Origin: Bacteroidota bacterium
GTDB lineage: Bacteria; Bacteroidota; Bacteroidia; Flavobacteriales; Flavobacteriaceae
NCBI GenBank assembly: GCA_012522045.1
Contig: JAAYLC010000247.1
Span: forward strand, 1-60,815
Reading direction: 5' to 3'
Length of the DNA: 60,815 nucleotides
Shown: positions 1-8,566 of the stretch, piece after piece
Layout of the letters: each line of letters begins with the position of its first letter
How positions within the stretch are numbered: the stretch's first letter is position 1
Notes under the pieces: model-generated
Told to the model about the DNA's origin: nothing
The model's input: only the letters and a program-made list of their open reading frames with translations
The model's database searches: none
Made by a program: the position numbers and the translations under genes

Positions 1-49
1 AAGCGAAAGTGTGTTCTCTTCCTCCGGAACCAAGAATAAGAATGTTCAT
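1..49 (-). CDS. purD: PurD (phosphoribosylamine--glycine ligase), 5' end only
   Basis: Only the first 16 codons are inside the window; the gene continues off the left edge. The minus-strand reading from the ATG at 49 begins MNILILGSGGREHTFA, which matches the N-terminus of PurD (typically MKxLVIGSGGREHALAWK), the start of its Rossmann-like preATP-grasp domain. PurD joins glycine to phosphoribosylamine in purine synthesis. A TAnnTTTG-type box lies 23 bases upstream. The call rests on this short but very characteristic motif. Confidence 0.8.
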   Translation of the reverse strand, partial: MNILILGSGGREHTFA

Positions 50-72
50 AAAAAGTAAGTGTTTATAACGTT

Positions 73-80
73 CAAAAATA
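73..80 (-). promoter_or_regulatory. Putative -7 box for purD
   Basis: On the minus strand this reads TATTTTTG and fits the Bacteroidota -7 consensus TAnnTTTG. It lies 23 bases upstream of the purD ATG. No clear -33 TTG was seen. Confidence 0.45.
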
Positions 81-149
81 CAATATTGAAATCAGATAAA
101 ACCAAATTCACAAAATGCAATATAAATATTTCAAGAGGACTTTATTTAA

Positions 150-182
150 TTGATTTAAAATAAAACTGAAAACCTATATTTG
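150..182 (+). promoter_or_regulatory. Putative promoter of the forward glycosyltransferase
   Basis: TTG at 150-152 and TATATTTG at 175-182 are separated by 22 bases. This fits the Flavobacterium pattern TTG-N17-23-TAnnTTTG. The glycosyltransferase ATG follows 29 bases after the -7 box. This is the only promoter in the window where both elements were visible. Confidence 0.55.
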
Positions 183-211
183 ACCTTATTTTCAACTAAA
201 CCGCATTTAGA

Positions 212-1381
212 ATGTCCAAAAACAAAGAAATTTTACTGATTACCAACTACTTTCCTCCCGAAAAAGGTGCTGCTCCCAACCGAATGCACAGCCTTGCGAC
301 TGAATTGGGGAAAAACGGATACAACGTTTGGGTTGCATGTCCGTTGCCCAATTATCCGACGGGAAAAGTTTTTAAAAATTACCGCAACAAATTTATGGTT
401 ACGGAAACGGAAGATTTCGGAAAAGTTTTTCGACTTTGGGTATGGCCTAGCAATTCCGCCAATAAAATTATCCGGTTGATTTCAATGGTTTCCTTTTCTT
501 TAAGTCTGATTTTTTTCTTTCTATTGAAACGGCTCCCTAAAAAAGTATTTATTCAATATTCTCCCATATTCGTTGGGTATACGGGCGTTTTTTTGAGCAA
601 ACTGTTTTCAAAACGAATTATTCTGAATGTTTCCGATTTATGGCCGTTGGCAGGAAAAGAAATGGGAATTTTAAATGACGGTTTTTATTACTCTCAACTG
701 TTGAAAATAGAAAAATACTGTTATAAAAACAGTCATTTGATTGTGGGGCAGTCTGAAGAAATTTTAGAACACATTTCAAAATTTGATGCACCCGACAACT
801 TATTTCTTTATCGCAACATTCCGAATTTCAAACCGAAATTTCCAAAAGACGAAATTATTAAGGGAGAGATGAAAATCGTGTATGCCGGACTTTTAGGAGT
901 TGCTCAGGGAATTTATCAAATTTGCAAGAAAATTAATTTTTCTGAAAATGTCACTTTTCACATTTACGGTTCCGGCCCCGAAGCATCACAAATTGAAGCT
1001 TTAAAAAAGGAATATATTTACTTTCACGGAGAAGTGGAAAGAGCAGTTCTTCACGAAGTTTTACAAGAATATCACCTTGCTTTTATTCCGCTGACCAATC
1101 GGATTTACGGATCGGTGCCTTCCAAAATATTTGAATATTCCCGATTGGGATTGCCTATTTTGTATATGGCAGGAGGCGAAGGCGAAGATTTAGTTCGGGA
1201 AAATCAATTGGGTTGGACTGTTCCGGTAAATGATTTTAAAAAGTTACAACAGTTTACAGACGCACTTACACCCGAAATGTTTCAACACTATCCCAAATCT
1301 GGAATTCAAAAAAAAGCGATGGACGTGTTTAATTTCGACACGCAATTTACTCAATTCGTAAGAGTGCTTGATGCCGTGTAA
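212..1381 (+). CDS. GT4-type glycosyltransferase (WbuB-like)
   Basis: A 389-residue GT-B glycosyltransferase that would transfer a sugar from a nucleotide donor during polysaccharide assembly at the cytoplasmic membrane face. The N-terminus (ILLITNYFPPEKGAAPNR, about residues 7-24) is typical of WbuB/GT4 proteins, with the glycine-rich acceptor loop. A hydrophobic patch near residues 85-105 may touch the membrane. The C-terminal domain has the donor-binding region with VPSKIFEYSRLGLPILY (about 308-324), including the family's E-x-x-x-x-G-x-P pattern. It is the only forward gene of the polysaccharide region and converges with the WcaJ-type gene, leaving 2 bases between them. It has its own promoter. 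The sugar specificity cannot be read from sequence. Confidence 0.85.
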   Translation: MSKNKEILLITNYFPPEKGAAPNRMHSLATELGKNGYNVWVACPLPNYPTGKVFKNYRNKFMVTETEDFGKVFRLWVWPSNSANKIIRLISMVSFSLSLIFFFLLKRLPKKVFIQYSPIFVGYTGVFLSKLFSKRIILNVSDLWPLAGKEMGILNDGFYYSQLLKIEKYCYKNSHLIVGQSEEILEHISKFDAPDNLFLYRNIPNFKPKFPKDEIIKGEMKIVYAGLLGVAQGIYQICKKINFSENVTFHIYGSGPEASQIEALKKEYIYFHGEVERAVLHEVLQEYHLAFIPLTNRIYGSVPSKIFEYSRLGLPILYMAGGEGEDLVRENQLGWTVPVNDFKKLQQFTDALTPEMFQHYPKSGIQKKAMDVFNFDTQFTQFVRVLDAV

Positions 1382-1383
1382 AT

Positions 1384-2730
1384 TTAATACGCTTTTTCTT
1401 CACCGCGTATTGCATTGTAAACCGTTTGGAAGACGATTTTGATATCCAAGAAAATACTCCAATTTTCCAAATAGAAAATATCGTATTTCACCCGATTGAT
1501 GATATCGGTTTCATCTTCAACTTCTCCGCGATATCCACTAACTTGTGCCAAACCGGTGATTCCGGGCTTTACAAAGTGACGCACCATAAACTTATCCACT
1601 CTTTCGGCATACATATGCGTGTGACTCACCATATGCGGACGAGGACCAACCACACTCATTTCACCCTTTAATACATTGATAAATTGAGGCAATTCATCGA
1701 TGCTGGTTCTGCGAATGATTCTTCCTACACGAGTTACGCGTTCGTCACCCTTTCGGATTTGTTCTAAATCTGCTAGGGGATTGGGTTTCATCGAACGGAA
1801 TTTGTAACAATAAAACTCTTTGTAATCCAATCCGTTGCGTTTTTGTTTAAAAAACACAGGTCCTTTGGATTCCAATTTGATAATCAATCCTAAAATCGGA
1901 GTAAGCCAAGACAAAATCCCGACAATTACAAAAAGTGAAAGAATAATATCAAAGCTTCTTTTTACAAACTTGTTAAAAGGTTCATCCATCGGAATGCGTC
2001 GCAAGGACAAGATTGGCAACACGCCATAATATTGTAAATCCAACTGCTTACTGTAAATTTCCTTGGTATCCGGAAGAAATTTCAATACTTTTAAATTGTT
2101 GTCTACAAACGCTATCAATTGATTTATCTGATGATTCGACATTTCTGCAACGGAAATATAAATTTCATCAATTCCTTCATTCATAACATATTCCATCACT
2201 TCTTCTAAAGAGTGTTTTTGCTTTTTCAGGTCGAAAACTTTTTGCAACTGATATCCGTAAACCGGTTGTCCTTCAAAAAACTTGCGAAGTTGTTGTGTTT
2301 TTTGATTCAGCCCGATGATTACAACTTTCCGTATGTTTCCTGATGCGAGTCGGTATCTTTTTAAAAGGTAATAAATAGCAAATTTACAAACCGAAATTCC
2401 TGTCATGACCCACAAGACATATTTTAAAATCAGTGGTGTTGAAGGTTCGGGAGTTTTATAGATTCCGAAAAAAGCAAAGACGATAAGTGCAAACAAAACC
2501 GCTTGTTTGACCAGCGATGACATAATACTGGGAACGAGGGTAAACCGATAGATTTCATAAAATCCTGAACGTATCGATAAAGCCACCCAAGCGATGGTTA
2601 TAAAAACGACATAATTAAAGAACGGAAAGGTAGGTGGAAATAAATAATACGCCACCAAATGAATCAAAAGGAGATCCACCCCATATGAAATAGGTCGCAA
2701 CAGCCCAGAATATCTTCCGCTCCTGAACAT
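1384..2730 (-). CDS. Polyprenyl glycosylphosphotransferase (WcaJ/PssY type)
   Basis: A 448-residue initiating enzyme. It would move a hexose-1-phosphate from a UDP-sugar to undecaprenyl phosphate, the first step of repeat-unit synthesis. The N-terminal half has several membrane helices (about 15-120) and a CoA-binding-like cytoplasmic region (about 135-240). The C-terminal bacterial sugar transferase domain starts at KRSFDIILS (about 260) and shows KQKRNG, CYKFRSM, RRTSIDELPQ and SVVGPRPH, all hallmarks of the catalytic core. The length is normal for the WcaJ/WbaP-like class. It is the last gene of the minus-strand locus and begins 9 bases after the UDP-glucuronate decarboxylase stop, so the two are probably co-transcribed. 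Confidence 0.92.
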   Translation of the reverse strand: MFRSGRYSGLLRPISYGVDLLLIHLVAYYLFPPTFPFFNYVVFITIAWVALSIRSGFYEIYRFTLVPSIMSSLVKQAVLFALIVFAFFGIYKTPEPSTPLILKYVLWVMTGISVCKFAIYYLLKRYRLASGNIRKVVIIGLNQKTQQLRKFFEGQPVYGYQLQKVFDLKKQKHSLEEVMEYVMNEGIDEIYISVAEMSNHQINQLIAFVDNNLKVLKFLPDTKEIYSKQLDLQYYGVLPILSLRRIPMDEPFNKFVKRSFDIILSLFVIVGILSWLTPILGLIIKLESKGPVFFKQKRNGLDYKEFYCYKFRSMKPNPLADLEQIRKGDERVTRVGRIIRRTSIDELPQFINVLKGEMSVVGPRPHMVSHTHMYAERVDKFMVRHFVKPGITGLAQVSGYRGEVEDETDIINRVKYDIFYLENWSIFLDIKIVFQTVYNAIRGEEKAY

Positions 2731-2739
2731 TTCTAATAG

Positions 2740-3726
2740 TTATCGGTTGTGATTAGAAAAATCTTTGTGTGCACTTTTAAAAAGTTCCTCTTTTGAAAGT
2801 GATTTAAAATACTCATACGTCTTTCTCATGCCTTCTTCACGTGAAACTTTGGGTTTCCATCCGAGAATTTCTCTTGCGCGAGTGATATCGGGTCGCCGTT
2901 GCAAAGGATCGTCTTGTGGCAAAGGTTTATATATAATTTTCTGATTCGCATCTGTTAGCTTAATAATTTCTTTAGCAAAATCGATAATCGCTATTTCTTC
3001 GGGAGTGCCTATGTTAACGGGCTCCACATAATCACTCATCAGCAATCTGTACAGCCCTTCAATTTGGTCATCGACATAACAAAAACTTCGTGTTTGTGAA
3101 CCGTCCCCAAAAACCGTTAAATTTTCACCGCGCAACACTTGTCCGATAAAAGCCGGAATTACACGGCCGTCATTCAAACGCATGCGCGGACCATAGGTGT
3201 TAAAAATACGGGCGATACGTGTTTCCAAACCGTGATAACGGTGATAAGCCATCGTGATGGATTCTTGAAACCGCTTGGCTTCGTCATACACACCTCGCGG
3301 TCCAATAGTACTCACATTTCCATAATAATCTTCCGATTGCGGATGTACTAACGGATCTCCGTAAACTTCAGAAGTGGAAGCAATGAGAATACGTGCATTT
3401 TTAACGCGCGCCAACCCCAAAAGATTGTGTGTGCCCAACGACCCAACTTTCAATGTTTGAATCGGTATTTTCAAATAATCAATAGGACTGGCAGGAGAAG
3501 CAAAGTGCAAGATATAATCTAATTTCCCGGGTACATGCACAAATGTGGTTACGTCGTGATGATAAAACTCAAAATCCTTGAGTGCAAACAAATGTTCAAT
3601 ATTTCGAATATCCCCGGTAATGAGGTTGTCCATCCCGATCACTCTAAATCCTTCTTCGATAAAACGGTCACATAAATGTGACCCTAAAAAACCGGCAGCA
3701 CCGGTTATTAACACACTTTTCTTCAT
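2740..3726 (-). CDS. UDP-glucuronate decarboxylase (UDP-xylose synthase), SDR family
   Basis: An extended short-chain dehydrogenase of 328 residues. [14 protein letters not shown] near the N-terminus is the NAD-binding glycine motif, and YDEAKR (about residue 148) is the catalytic YxxxK. The stretches [12 protein letters not shown] and RRPDITRA are typical of UDP-glucuronate decarboxylases, which make UDP-xylose with tightly bound NAD. The enzyme would supply UDP-xylose, or its 4-keto intermediate, for the polysaccharide. A start two codons upstream would be TTG; the ATG at 3726 is preferred. A -7 box at 3730-3737 ends only three bases before this ATG, so the gene may have its own, possibly leaderless, transcript. 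A related 4,6-dehydratase is less likely. Confidence 0.85.
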   Translation of the reverse strand: MKKSVLITGAAGFLGSHLCDRFIEEGFRVIGMDNLITGDIRNIEHLFALKDFEFYHHDVTTFVHVPGKLDYILHFASPASPIDYLKIPIQTLKVGSLGTHNLLGLARVKNARILIASTSEVYGDPLVHPQSEDYYGNVSTIGPRGVYDEAKRFQESITMAYHRYHGLETRIARIFNTYGPRMRLNDGRVIPAFIGQVLRGENLTVFGDGSQTRSFCYVDDQIEGLYRLLMSDYVEPVNIGTPEEIAIIDFAKEIIKLTDANQKIIYKPLPQDDPLQRRPDITRAREILGWKPKVSREEGMRKTYEYFKSLSKEELFKSAHKDFSNHNR

Positions 3727-3729
3727 AAT

Positions 3730-3737
3730 CAAATATA
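3730..3737 (-). promoter_or_regulatory. -7 box abutting the UDP-glucuronate decarboxylase start
   Basis: The minus strand reads TATATTTG and is followed by three bases and then ATG. The match to TAnnTTTG is exact. The spacing leaves no room for a 5' leader. No -33 TTG was seen at the expected distance. Confidence 0.45.
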
Positions 3738-3803
3738 TGTCTCCACCAATTCCTTTAAATTATAAAAAATGCAAAAGTACAACTTTGCATGGCGATATGA
3801 ACT

Positions 3804-5054
3804 TTAATTTGGTTTCTTGTCATTTTTAAAAAATTCATCTGTGTTTGTTTCGGTTTTCTCATGTTTTGCTGTCGCAGCCAACAGCAACACGATGACAATC
3901 ACTCCGACGTAATACGCACCCATTTGTCGATGAAACACATTTTCAACCAAAGAATAATATACTAACAACGCGAGCATTGCCGTGGCAAAATAATCTTTAT
4001 AAACAATCATTAAACTCCCGACCATAAAAACAATAAATAAGATAACCGAAATAATTCCTGCACTTAAATAAAAATCCAAAAATTGATTGTGTGAGTTGTA
4101 TTCTTGTTCTAAAAAATGTGCTTGACTTTCCGGGTTTTGAATGGAGGTGGCATAGCAATCCAAAAGTTCTTTTTCCGTATTTTCAAATCCGATTCCGGTC
4201 AACCCCGGATTTGTTTTTTTTGCAATCTCATCCATACAATTCCATGCCGTAGCTCGGATTTCGTAGGTTCTGGAATTCGTGACAAAACCTGATACAACCG
4301 CAGGCACATTCTTGGAATTAATGAACTCTTTGTTTTTAAGCACATAAAAAAGTCCGACAAGCATCAGCCCTGTAATTCCGATAACGATAAATTTCCAAGG
4401 TTTTCGACTTCCATAAAATTGTCGGAGCAGCAACAATCCAAGGAGGGCAAAAAGGGCAATTTTTGAAGCAATCAGTAATATGAATACGACATTAATAGCG
4501 ATATTTCCTAAGTAATAATTATTAAGCGGATGGTATTTTTTTTCAATGGAAGTTGTCGAAATCAAAATACTGAAGACGCAGAGCAATCCGAGGTATATAC
4601 GGTCTATTAACAAGGAATCTACCACTTGAGGCGAATCTCCCAAGGCAAATCCTCCTGTTTCGTGAGCAATTACCACAAAATTATAAACCGAAAAAAAGAT
4701 CGCAGCCAACGCAGAAAATATAATTGCATTTTTGATTTTCTGCATATCATTAATGGGAATGTACAAAATTGCCAAGCCCAGGACGGTCAGCACTTTGCTT
4801 ATGACATCAAGATCGTCCACGATTCTTCCGGAAAAAAAGGCATTGAGCAACAGGTAAAGTCCCATTATAAATAAGAGAATTACCGGAGGACTTTTTAACT
4901 TTTGAAGTTGCGATTTTTCTACGACAAAGGGAAAAGCAATCCCCAGGATAAGCAATAGGATGTTTGGCAATGCTCTTACATAATCATCAAACGGGATTAC
5001 CAGATAAAGCAATAAAAAAACATACGGATAAATGGCAGCAAGCAAAATCCTCAT
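3804..5054 (-). CDS. O-antigen ligase/polymerase family membrane protein (Wzy_C)
   Basis: A polytopic membrane protein of 416 residues with about ten hydrophobic helices. Its large extracytoplasmic loop (about residues 250-330) ends in a motif like YNSHNQFLDFYLSAG. The Asn-x-His followed by a hydrophobic helix is characteristic of the Wzy_C/WaaL family, in which the His is functionally important. It could polymerise repeat units or ligate finished glycan to an acceptor. The C-terminus is charged and cytoplasmic-like. Base composition is closer to the rml genes than to the AT-rich genes upstream. This is one of four polymerase/ligase-like proteins in the locus, so its exact role is not assignable. 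Confidence 0.8.
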   Translation of the reverse strand: MRILLAAIYPYVFLLLYLVIPFDDYVRALPNILLLILGIAFPFVVEKSQLQKLKSPPVILLFIMGLYLLLNAFFSGRIVDDLDVISKVLTVLGLAILYIPINDMQKIKNAIIFSALAAIFFSVYNFVVIAHETGGFALGDSPQVVDSLLIDRIYLGLLCVFSILISTTSIEKKYHPLNNYYLGNIAINVVFILLIASKIALFALLGLLLLRQFYGSRKPWKFIVIGITGLMLVGLFYVLKNKEFINSKNVPAVVSGFVTNSRTYEIRATAWNCMDEIAKKTNPGLTGIGFENTEKELLDCYATSIQNPESQAHFLEQEYNSHNQFLDFYLSAGIISVILFIVFMVGSLMIVYKDYFATAMLALLVYYSLVENVFHRQMGAYYVGVIVIVLLLAATAKHEKTETNTDEFFKNDKKPN

Positions 5055-5135
5055 AAGATGCTCAGGCGCTAATTTTGTGGAAAGATAAAAAACTCTTTAT
5101 AAACATCCAGAATACAAGTTGTTTTATTACTTAAA

Positions 5136-6320
5136 TTATTTATGACTTTGTAATGAATAAGTATAAACAATATTCTCTCTTAATACTATCATGTAAATAA
5201 CTACCGAGGAATTATAAAAAAAATTGCCGGTAATAAATGCAATCAAACAAAGTAATACTAATGAATAGCCAATTGCAGGTGAAATTATGTTCACATTTGA
5301 AATTGAAAAATTCTTAAAAAAACTTTTATAAAAGAAAATTAGATAACTTAGACCTCCAAGAATTCCCCAAAAAAAGATAACATCCAATAGTTCCATTTGA
5401 GGTCTTAGTTCAAAATTTGAAGTGCCTCCAAAAAAATAATTCCAAATTGACCAGTTTTCAGAAACGAATGGTAATGTGTGGAATATTAATAATTGATCTC
5501 TTAATGATAAAAAGGAAGAAAAAAACCCATGCGTTTTAGACAAAGAATGAAACAGTGGGTTAATAAAAAAGAGATAATAACTAAAACCAAAAGCGATTAC
5601 AAATCCAATTATCAATGTAATCCATCTCGTCTTTGAAAATTGAACGTGTTTTAATGCATAAAAAAAGATTAATAATATTAAACCAAAAACTAAAGATTTT
5701 GTACCTACAAACAGAGCAGATAATGAAACAATCCAAAATTTCCAATTCGTAATGACTTTATTGTGATAGCGAATAAAAAAACAGCTCACACCTATCATAT
5801 AAAAATATGTACTGATAGAAGATGAAATTAACAATCCATTATACCCAAATCTATCGCCTCTATATGTATTAAAATAAGAAATATCAAACACCAATCCAAT
5901 GATTATCAGAATACTGTTAACCAAAAGAATATTTTCAAAAGTATTTAGCAATTTTACTTTTGGAGCTCGAAGTTCAACTGAAAAAAAACCTAATAAAGCA
6001 ATTGGAAAAATATATTTAGCACCGTAGATTAAAATAGATGAATCAAAATTATTCTCGAGAAATAGTTGACCGAGAATAAAAATAACGACAAGCGAAAAGA
6101 TGTAAAGTAATTCTCTCTTTTTATAGATAAGCAACCCTAACAAAGTAAATATAAACACGACAATTTTTAATCCTGCTTGTAATCCTATCGTGTTGCTTTT
6201 GGATAGGATTCCAGTTTTAGTAGCGCCTTCCGTCAAGTAGAAAAGAATCAATAACGTAATTAAAATTATCTCTGAATTTGAAGTTACTCTCTCGTAGAAA
6301 TATTTAAATTGATTTTGCAT
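5136..6320 (-). CDS. Wzy-like polysaccharide polymerase candidate
   Basis: A very hydrophobic 394-residue protein with about ten or more membrane helices. The region near residue 320 (MELLDVIFFWGILGGLSYL) resembles the conserved end of the long periplasmic loop in O-antigen polymerases. It resembles the preceding gene product at the same place (IDFFDILFAYGIIGAL), so the two may be distant paralogues. The upstream gene stops at 6323, three bases before the ATG at 6320, which indicates translational coupling. Codon use is strongly AT-biased. Wzy proteins diverge greatly, so the call rests on topology, the short motif and context. Confidence 0.6.
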   Translation of the reverse strand: MQNQFKYFYERVTSNSEIILITLLILFYLTEGATKTGILSKSNTIGLQAGLKIVVFIFTLLGLLIYKKRELLYIFSLVVIFILGQLFLENNFDSSILIYGAKYIFPIALLGFFSVELRAPKVKLLNTFENILLVNSILIIIGLVFDISYFNTYRGDRFGYNGLLISSSISTYFYMIGVSCFFIRYHNKVITNWKFWIVSLSALFVGTKSLVFGLILLIFFYALKHVQFSKTRWITLIIGFVIAFGFSYYLFFINPLFHSLSKTHGFFSSFLSLRDQLLIFHTLPFVSENWSIWNYFFGGTSNFELRPQMELLDVIFFWGILGGLSYLIFFYKSFFKNFSISNVNIISPAIGYSLVLLCLIAFITGNFFYNSSVVIYMIVLRENIVYTYSLQSHK

Positions 6321-6322
6321 GT

Positions 6323-7612
6323 TCAAGAAATCATGGTGTTTTTAATTTCTTCTGTCGTAATACTTTTATGGGGTTTATAATACATTAACCCAAGACACGC
6401 ACCTATAAATATACCTGCAATTCCGGAATTAAAAACGTGACCCGCAATTGATGATTCTAACGTTAGGACAACAAGCATCAGTAACGATAATCGTGCATAA
6501 GGATACCCATTTCTATATTGCACATAAGCTATTAGAAACAACAATATAATCACTAACACAAAAATTAAAGCGCCAATAATTCCATAAGCAAAAAGGATAT
6601 CAAAAAAATCGATTTCTATTACGCTTTTCAATTGATTTTCATAATAATATTGACCCCCGCCTATCATTTGTTCTAAGAAAGACCATTGCTCTTTATAAAT
6701 GGGCCACATTTTTTCTACCCTTAAATTTCTTTGTGAAAAAATAAAGGTTACAAAATCCCATTTATGATAAAAATAATAAAATCTATGCCATATTAATGAA
6801 TCTCTTAGTAATCGAATCGCAAAATAAATTGTTAACGGTATTAAAATCGCAATAGATGAAAACCAAATAATAAGTTTGCGTAGATTAATTTTATTTAAAT
6901 TCTCAGGATTGGCTATAATAAGACCTGTAACCATTACAGTTCCCAACATTGCCGTTTTTGAAGTAATGGTTATTCCTAAAAAAAGATTAAACAGGAAAAA
7001 AAGATAAAACTTCCATTTGGCATGCTTTATCTCATACAATTGATAAGCTATAATCCCATAGAGTATAAGGTGTAATGCAGAAATTTCATTTCCGGCATAA
7101 AAAAAACCTGTTGTTCCGGTATTGTTATAGTCATAAAACGGAAAACCTAAGCCGACATACTTTAATAATATATTGATAGCAAAAACGATATATGAAAAAA
7201 TTATCCAATTTTTTAACAGTTTACGTGTAAATATTTTTGGAAATCGAAATACTCTTCTGAAATAAATAAGAGCTATAAAAATGCTTATATACTTAGAGGT
7301 TTTAATTATATCATCAAAAACGATTCGAGGTGTGTAAAAATCATTTTTAAAAAACTGAATAATAGAGGGAATAGTGAATAAAATAAATACCCCTATTACT
7401 ATCAGAAAATCAACTTTTGGTTTAATCGCTAGTCTTATAATAACTAATAATAAAACAAAAAGTTTATACAATTGACCGATGGAAATAAAAAATTGAATCC
7501 CACCTTTTAACAAAATTCCATTAATCATATCAACCGGCAACAGAAAAAACATTGCCGATATAATTAACCAATCAAAGTTATAAAAAGGTCTATTTGAATT
7601 TATAGAATTCAT
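6323..7612 (-). CDS. Wzy-like polysaccharide polymerase candidate
   Basis: A 429-residue polytopic membrane protein with about eleven predicted helices. A long hydrophilic loop lies at about residues 270-340 and includes a GGGQYYYENQ segment followed by EIDFFDILFAYGIIGA. That arrangement (loop, acidic residues, Gly-rich helix) is typical of O-antigen polymerases. It begins 2 bases after the PssE-like gene ends and runs into the next Wzy-like gene, so these genes form a tight operon. It would join lipid-linked repeat units on the periplasmic side. One of this pair may act as polymerase while the other acts on a different glycan. Confidence 0.62.
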   Translation of the reverse strand: MNSINSNRPFYNFDWLIISAMFFLLPVDMINGILLKGGIQFFISIGQLYKLFVLLLVIIRLAIKPKVDFLIVIGVFILFTIPSIIQFFKNDFYTPRIVFDDIIKTSKYISIFIALIYFRRVFRFPKIFTRKLLKNWIIFSYIVFAINILLKYVGLGFPFYDYNNTGTTGFFYAGNEISALHLILYGIIAYQLYEIKHAKWKFYLFFLFNLFLGITITSKTAMLGTVMVTGLIIANPENLNKINLRKLIIWFSSIAILIPLTIYFAIRLLRDSLIWHRFYYFYHKWDFVTFIFSQRNLRVEKMWPIYKEQWSFLEQMIGGGQYYYENQLKSVIEIDFFDILFAYGIIGALIFVLVIILLFLIAYVQYRNGYPYARLSLLMLVVLTLESSIAGHVFNSGIAGIFIGACLGLMYYKPHKSITTEEIKNTMIS

Positions 7613-7613
7613 T

Positions 7614-8096
7614 TTAAATACCCTTAATTAAATGGGTTAGAGACGTATTGAAATTTATAGCATTTGATTTGAATTCATTAAGATTGTAGGTGTGAATATT
7701 ACTGATTTTCTCTTCTAAATCTTCTAATTCTAAATTTAATGGAATGATTAAATTTTTTCTAGCAAATAAATTTAGAATCTCTAATTGATGATTGTCAATG
7801 TGTTCATTATATTTTGCTAATCTTGCTGCTACAATTATCTTTTTATTATTTTTTAGTGCCGATACTATTGAACCTGTACCTGCATGACTAATAATAAACC
7901 GAGCGTCATTCATATATTGATTAAAAGATTTTTTGTCAATAAAAGTCATGCATTCCATTTTGTCCGATTGAAAAGCATTGTTCCCAATCTGGGCAATAAC
8001 TTTATCTTTAATCACTCCCTTATTAATGGCCCTTTCCACTGCTTTTAAGAGTCGGATAAAGTTAAATTTTTGTGTTCCTAACGTTAAAAATATCAT
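7614..8096 (-). CDS. PssE/Alg13-like glycosyltransferase subunit
   Basis: A 160-residue protein resembling the C-terminal GT28 half of a split glycosyltransferase. It begins MIFLTLGTQKFNF, as in PssE and Alg13, and carries FIISHAGTGSIVSALKNNKKIIV (about residues 75-97), the nucleotide-sugar binding G-rich region of GT28 enzymes. A longer reading to 8156 would overlap the upstream gene by about 58 bases, so the ATG at 8096, just after that gene's stop at 8099, is preferred. It should work with the PssD/Alg14-like product encoded immediately upstream, which anchors it to the membrane. Confidence 0.82.
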   Translation of the reverse strand: MIFLTLGTQKFNFIRLLKAVERAINKGVIKDKVIAQIGNNAFQSDKMECMTFIDKKSFNQYMNDARFIISHAGTGSIVSALKNNKKIIVAARLAKYNEHIDNHQLEILNLFARKNLIIPLNLELEDLEEKISNIHTYNLNEFKSNAINFNTSLTHLIKGI

Positions 8097-8098
8097 TT

Positions 8099-8566
8099 TC
8101 AATATATTGAACCGAAATATTTTGCTTTTGGATATAATTCCAACATTTCTTCCCATTGCACGATAAAAACATCTACAAAAGGATAGCAGATTTTTCCTGT
8201 AATTGTTTTAGAATCAGTTTTAGCAAATGATTCAATAAAAATTAATTTTTTGTTGAAAATTTTGCCTAACAAAAACATCGGTATTACTACACCTGCACCG
8301 GTGCTTACTATTACTTGGGGATTAATTTGAATGAATAAAATAATAGATTTCAAAAAGACTTTAAAAAATTGAAAAGGAAAAAGAAGTTTATTCTGACGAG
8401 AAAAGAAGGGCAGATACTTCATGTTTATATAATCCTTCCTTAAATCGGTAGTAATACTGTCTTTTTCAGTTACAATGTATGATTCAAAAGAATCCATGGT
8501 TTTTTTTAAGCCCAATAACTGCTCTAAATGTCCACCGGTACTTGATATAAACATTACTTTTTTCAT
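8099..8566 (-). CDS. PssD/Alg14-like glycosyltransferase subunit
   Basis: A 155-residue protein corresponding to the N-terminal acceptor-binding half of a split GT28 enzyme. The start MKKVMFISSTGGHLEQLLGL matches PssD/EpsE and Alg14, with the conserved SSTGGHxxQ acceptor loop. A hydrophobic segment lies near residues 80-105, and STGAGVVIP (about 107-115) is another family motif. It overlaps the upstream Wzy_C gene by 4 bases (ATGA) and is followed by the PssE-like partner after 2 bases. The pair adds one sugar to the lipid-linked intermediate. Confidence 0.83.
   Translation of the reverse strand: MKKVMFISSTGGHLEQLLGLKKTMDSFESYIVTEKDSITTDLRKDYINMKYLPFFSRQNKLLFPFQFFKVFLKSIILFIQINPQVIVSTGAGVVIPMFLLGKIFNKKLIFIESFAKTDSKTITGKICYPFVDVFIVQWEEMLELYPKAKYFGSIY

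Noticed and set aside
2833-2848. parS-like sequence in the UDP-glucuronate decarboxylase gene
   Set aside because: Only 13 of 16 positions match, it lies in coding sequence, and it is 26 kb from the clear pair; chance is likely.
7614-8156. Longer form of the PssE-like protein starting at 8156
   Set aside because: The extra 20 residues overlap the PssD-like gene and are not family-like; the ATG at 8096 fits PssE/Alg13 proteins.
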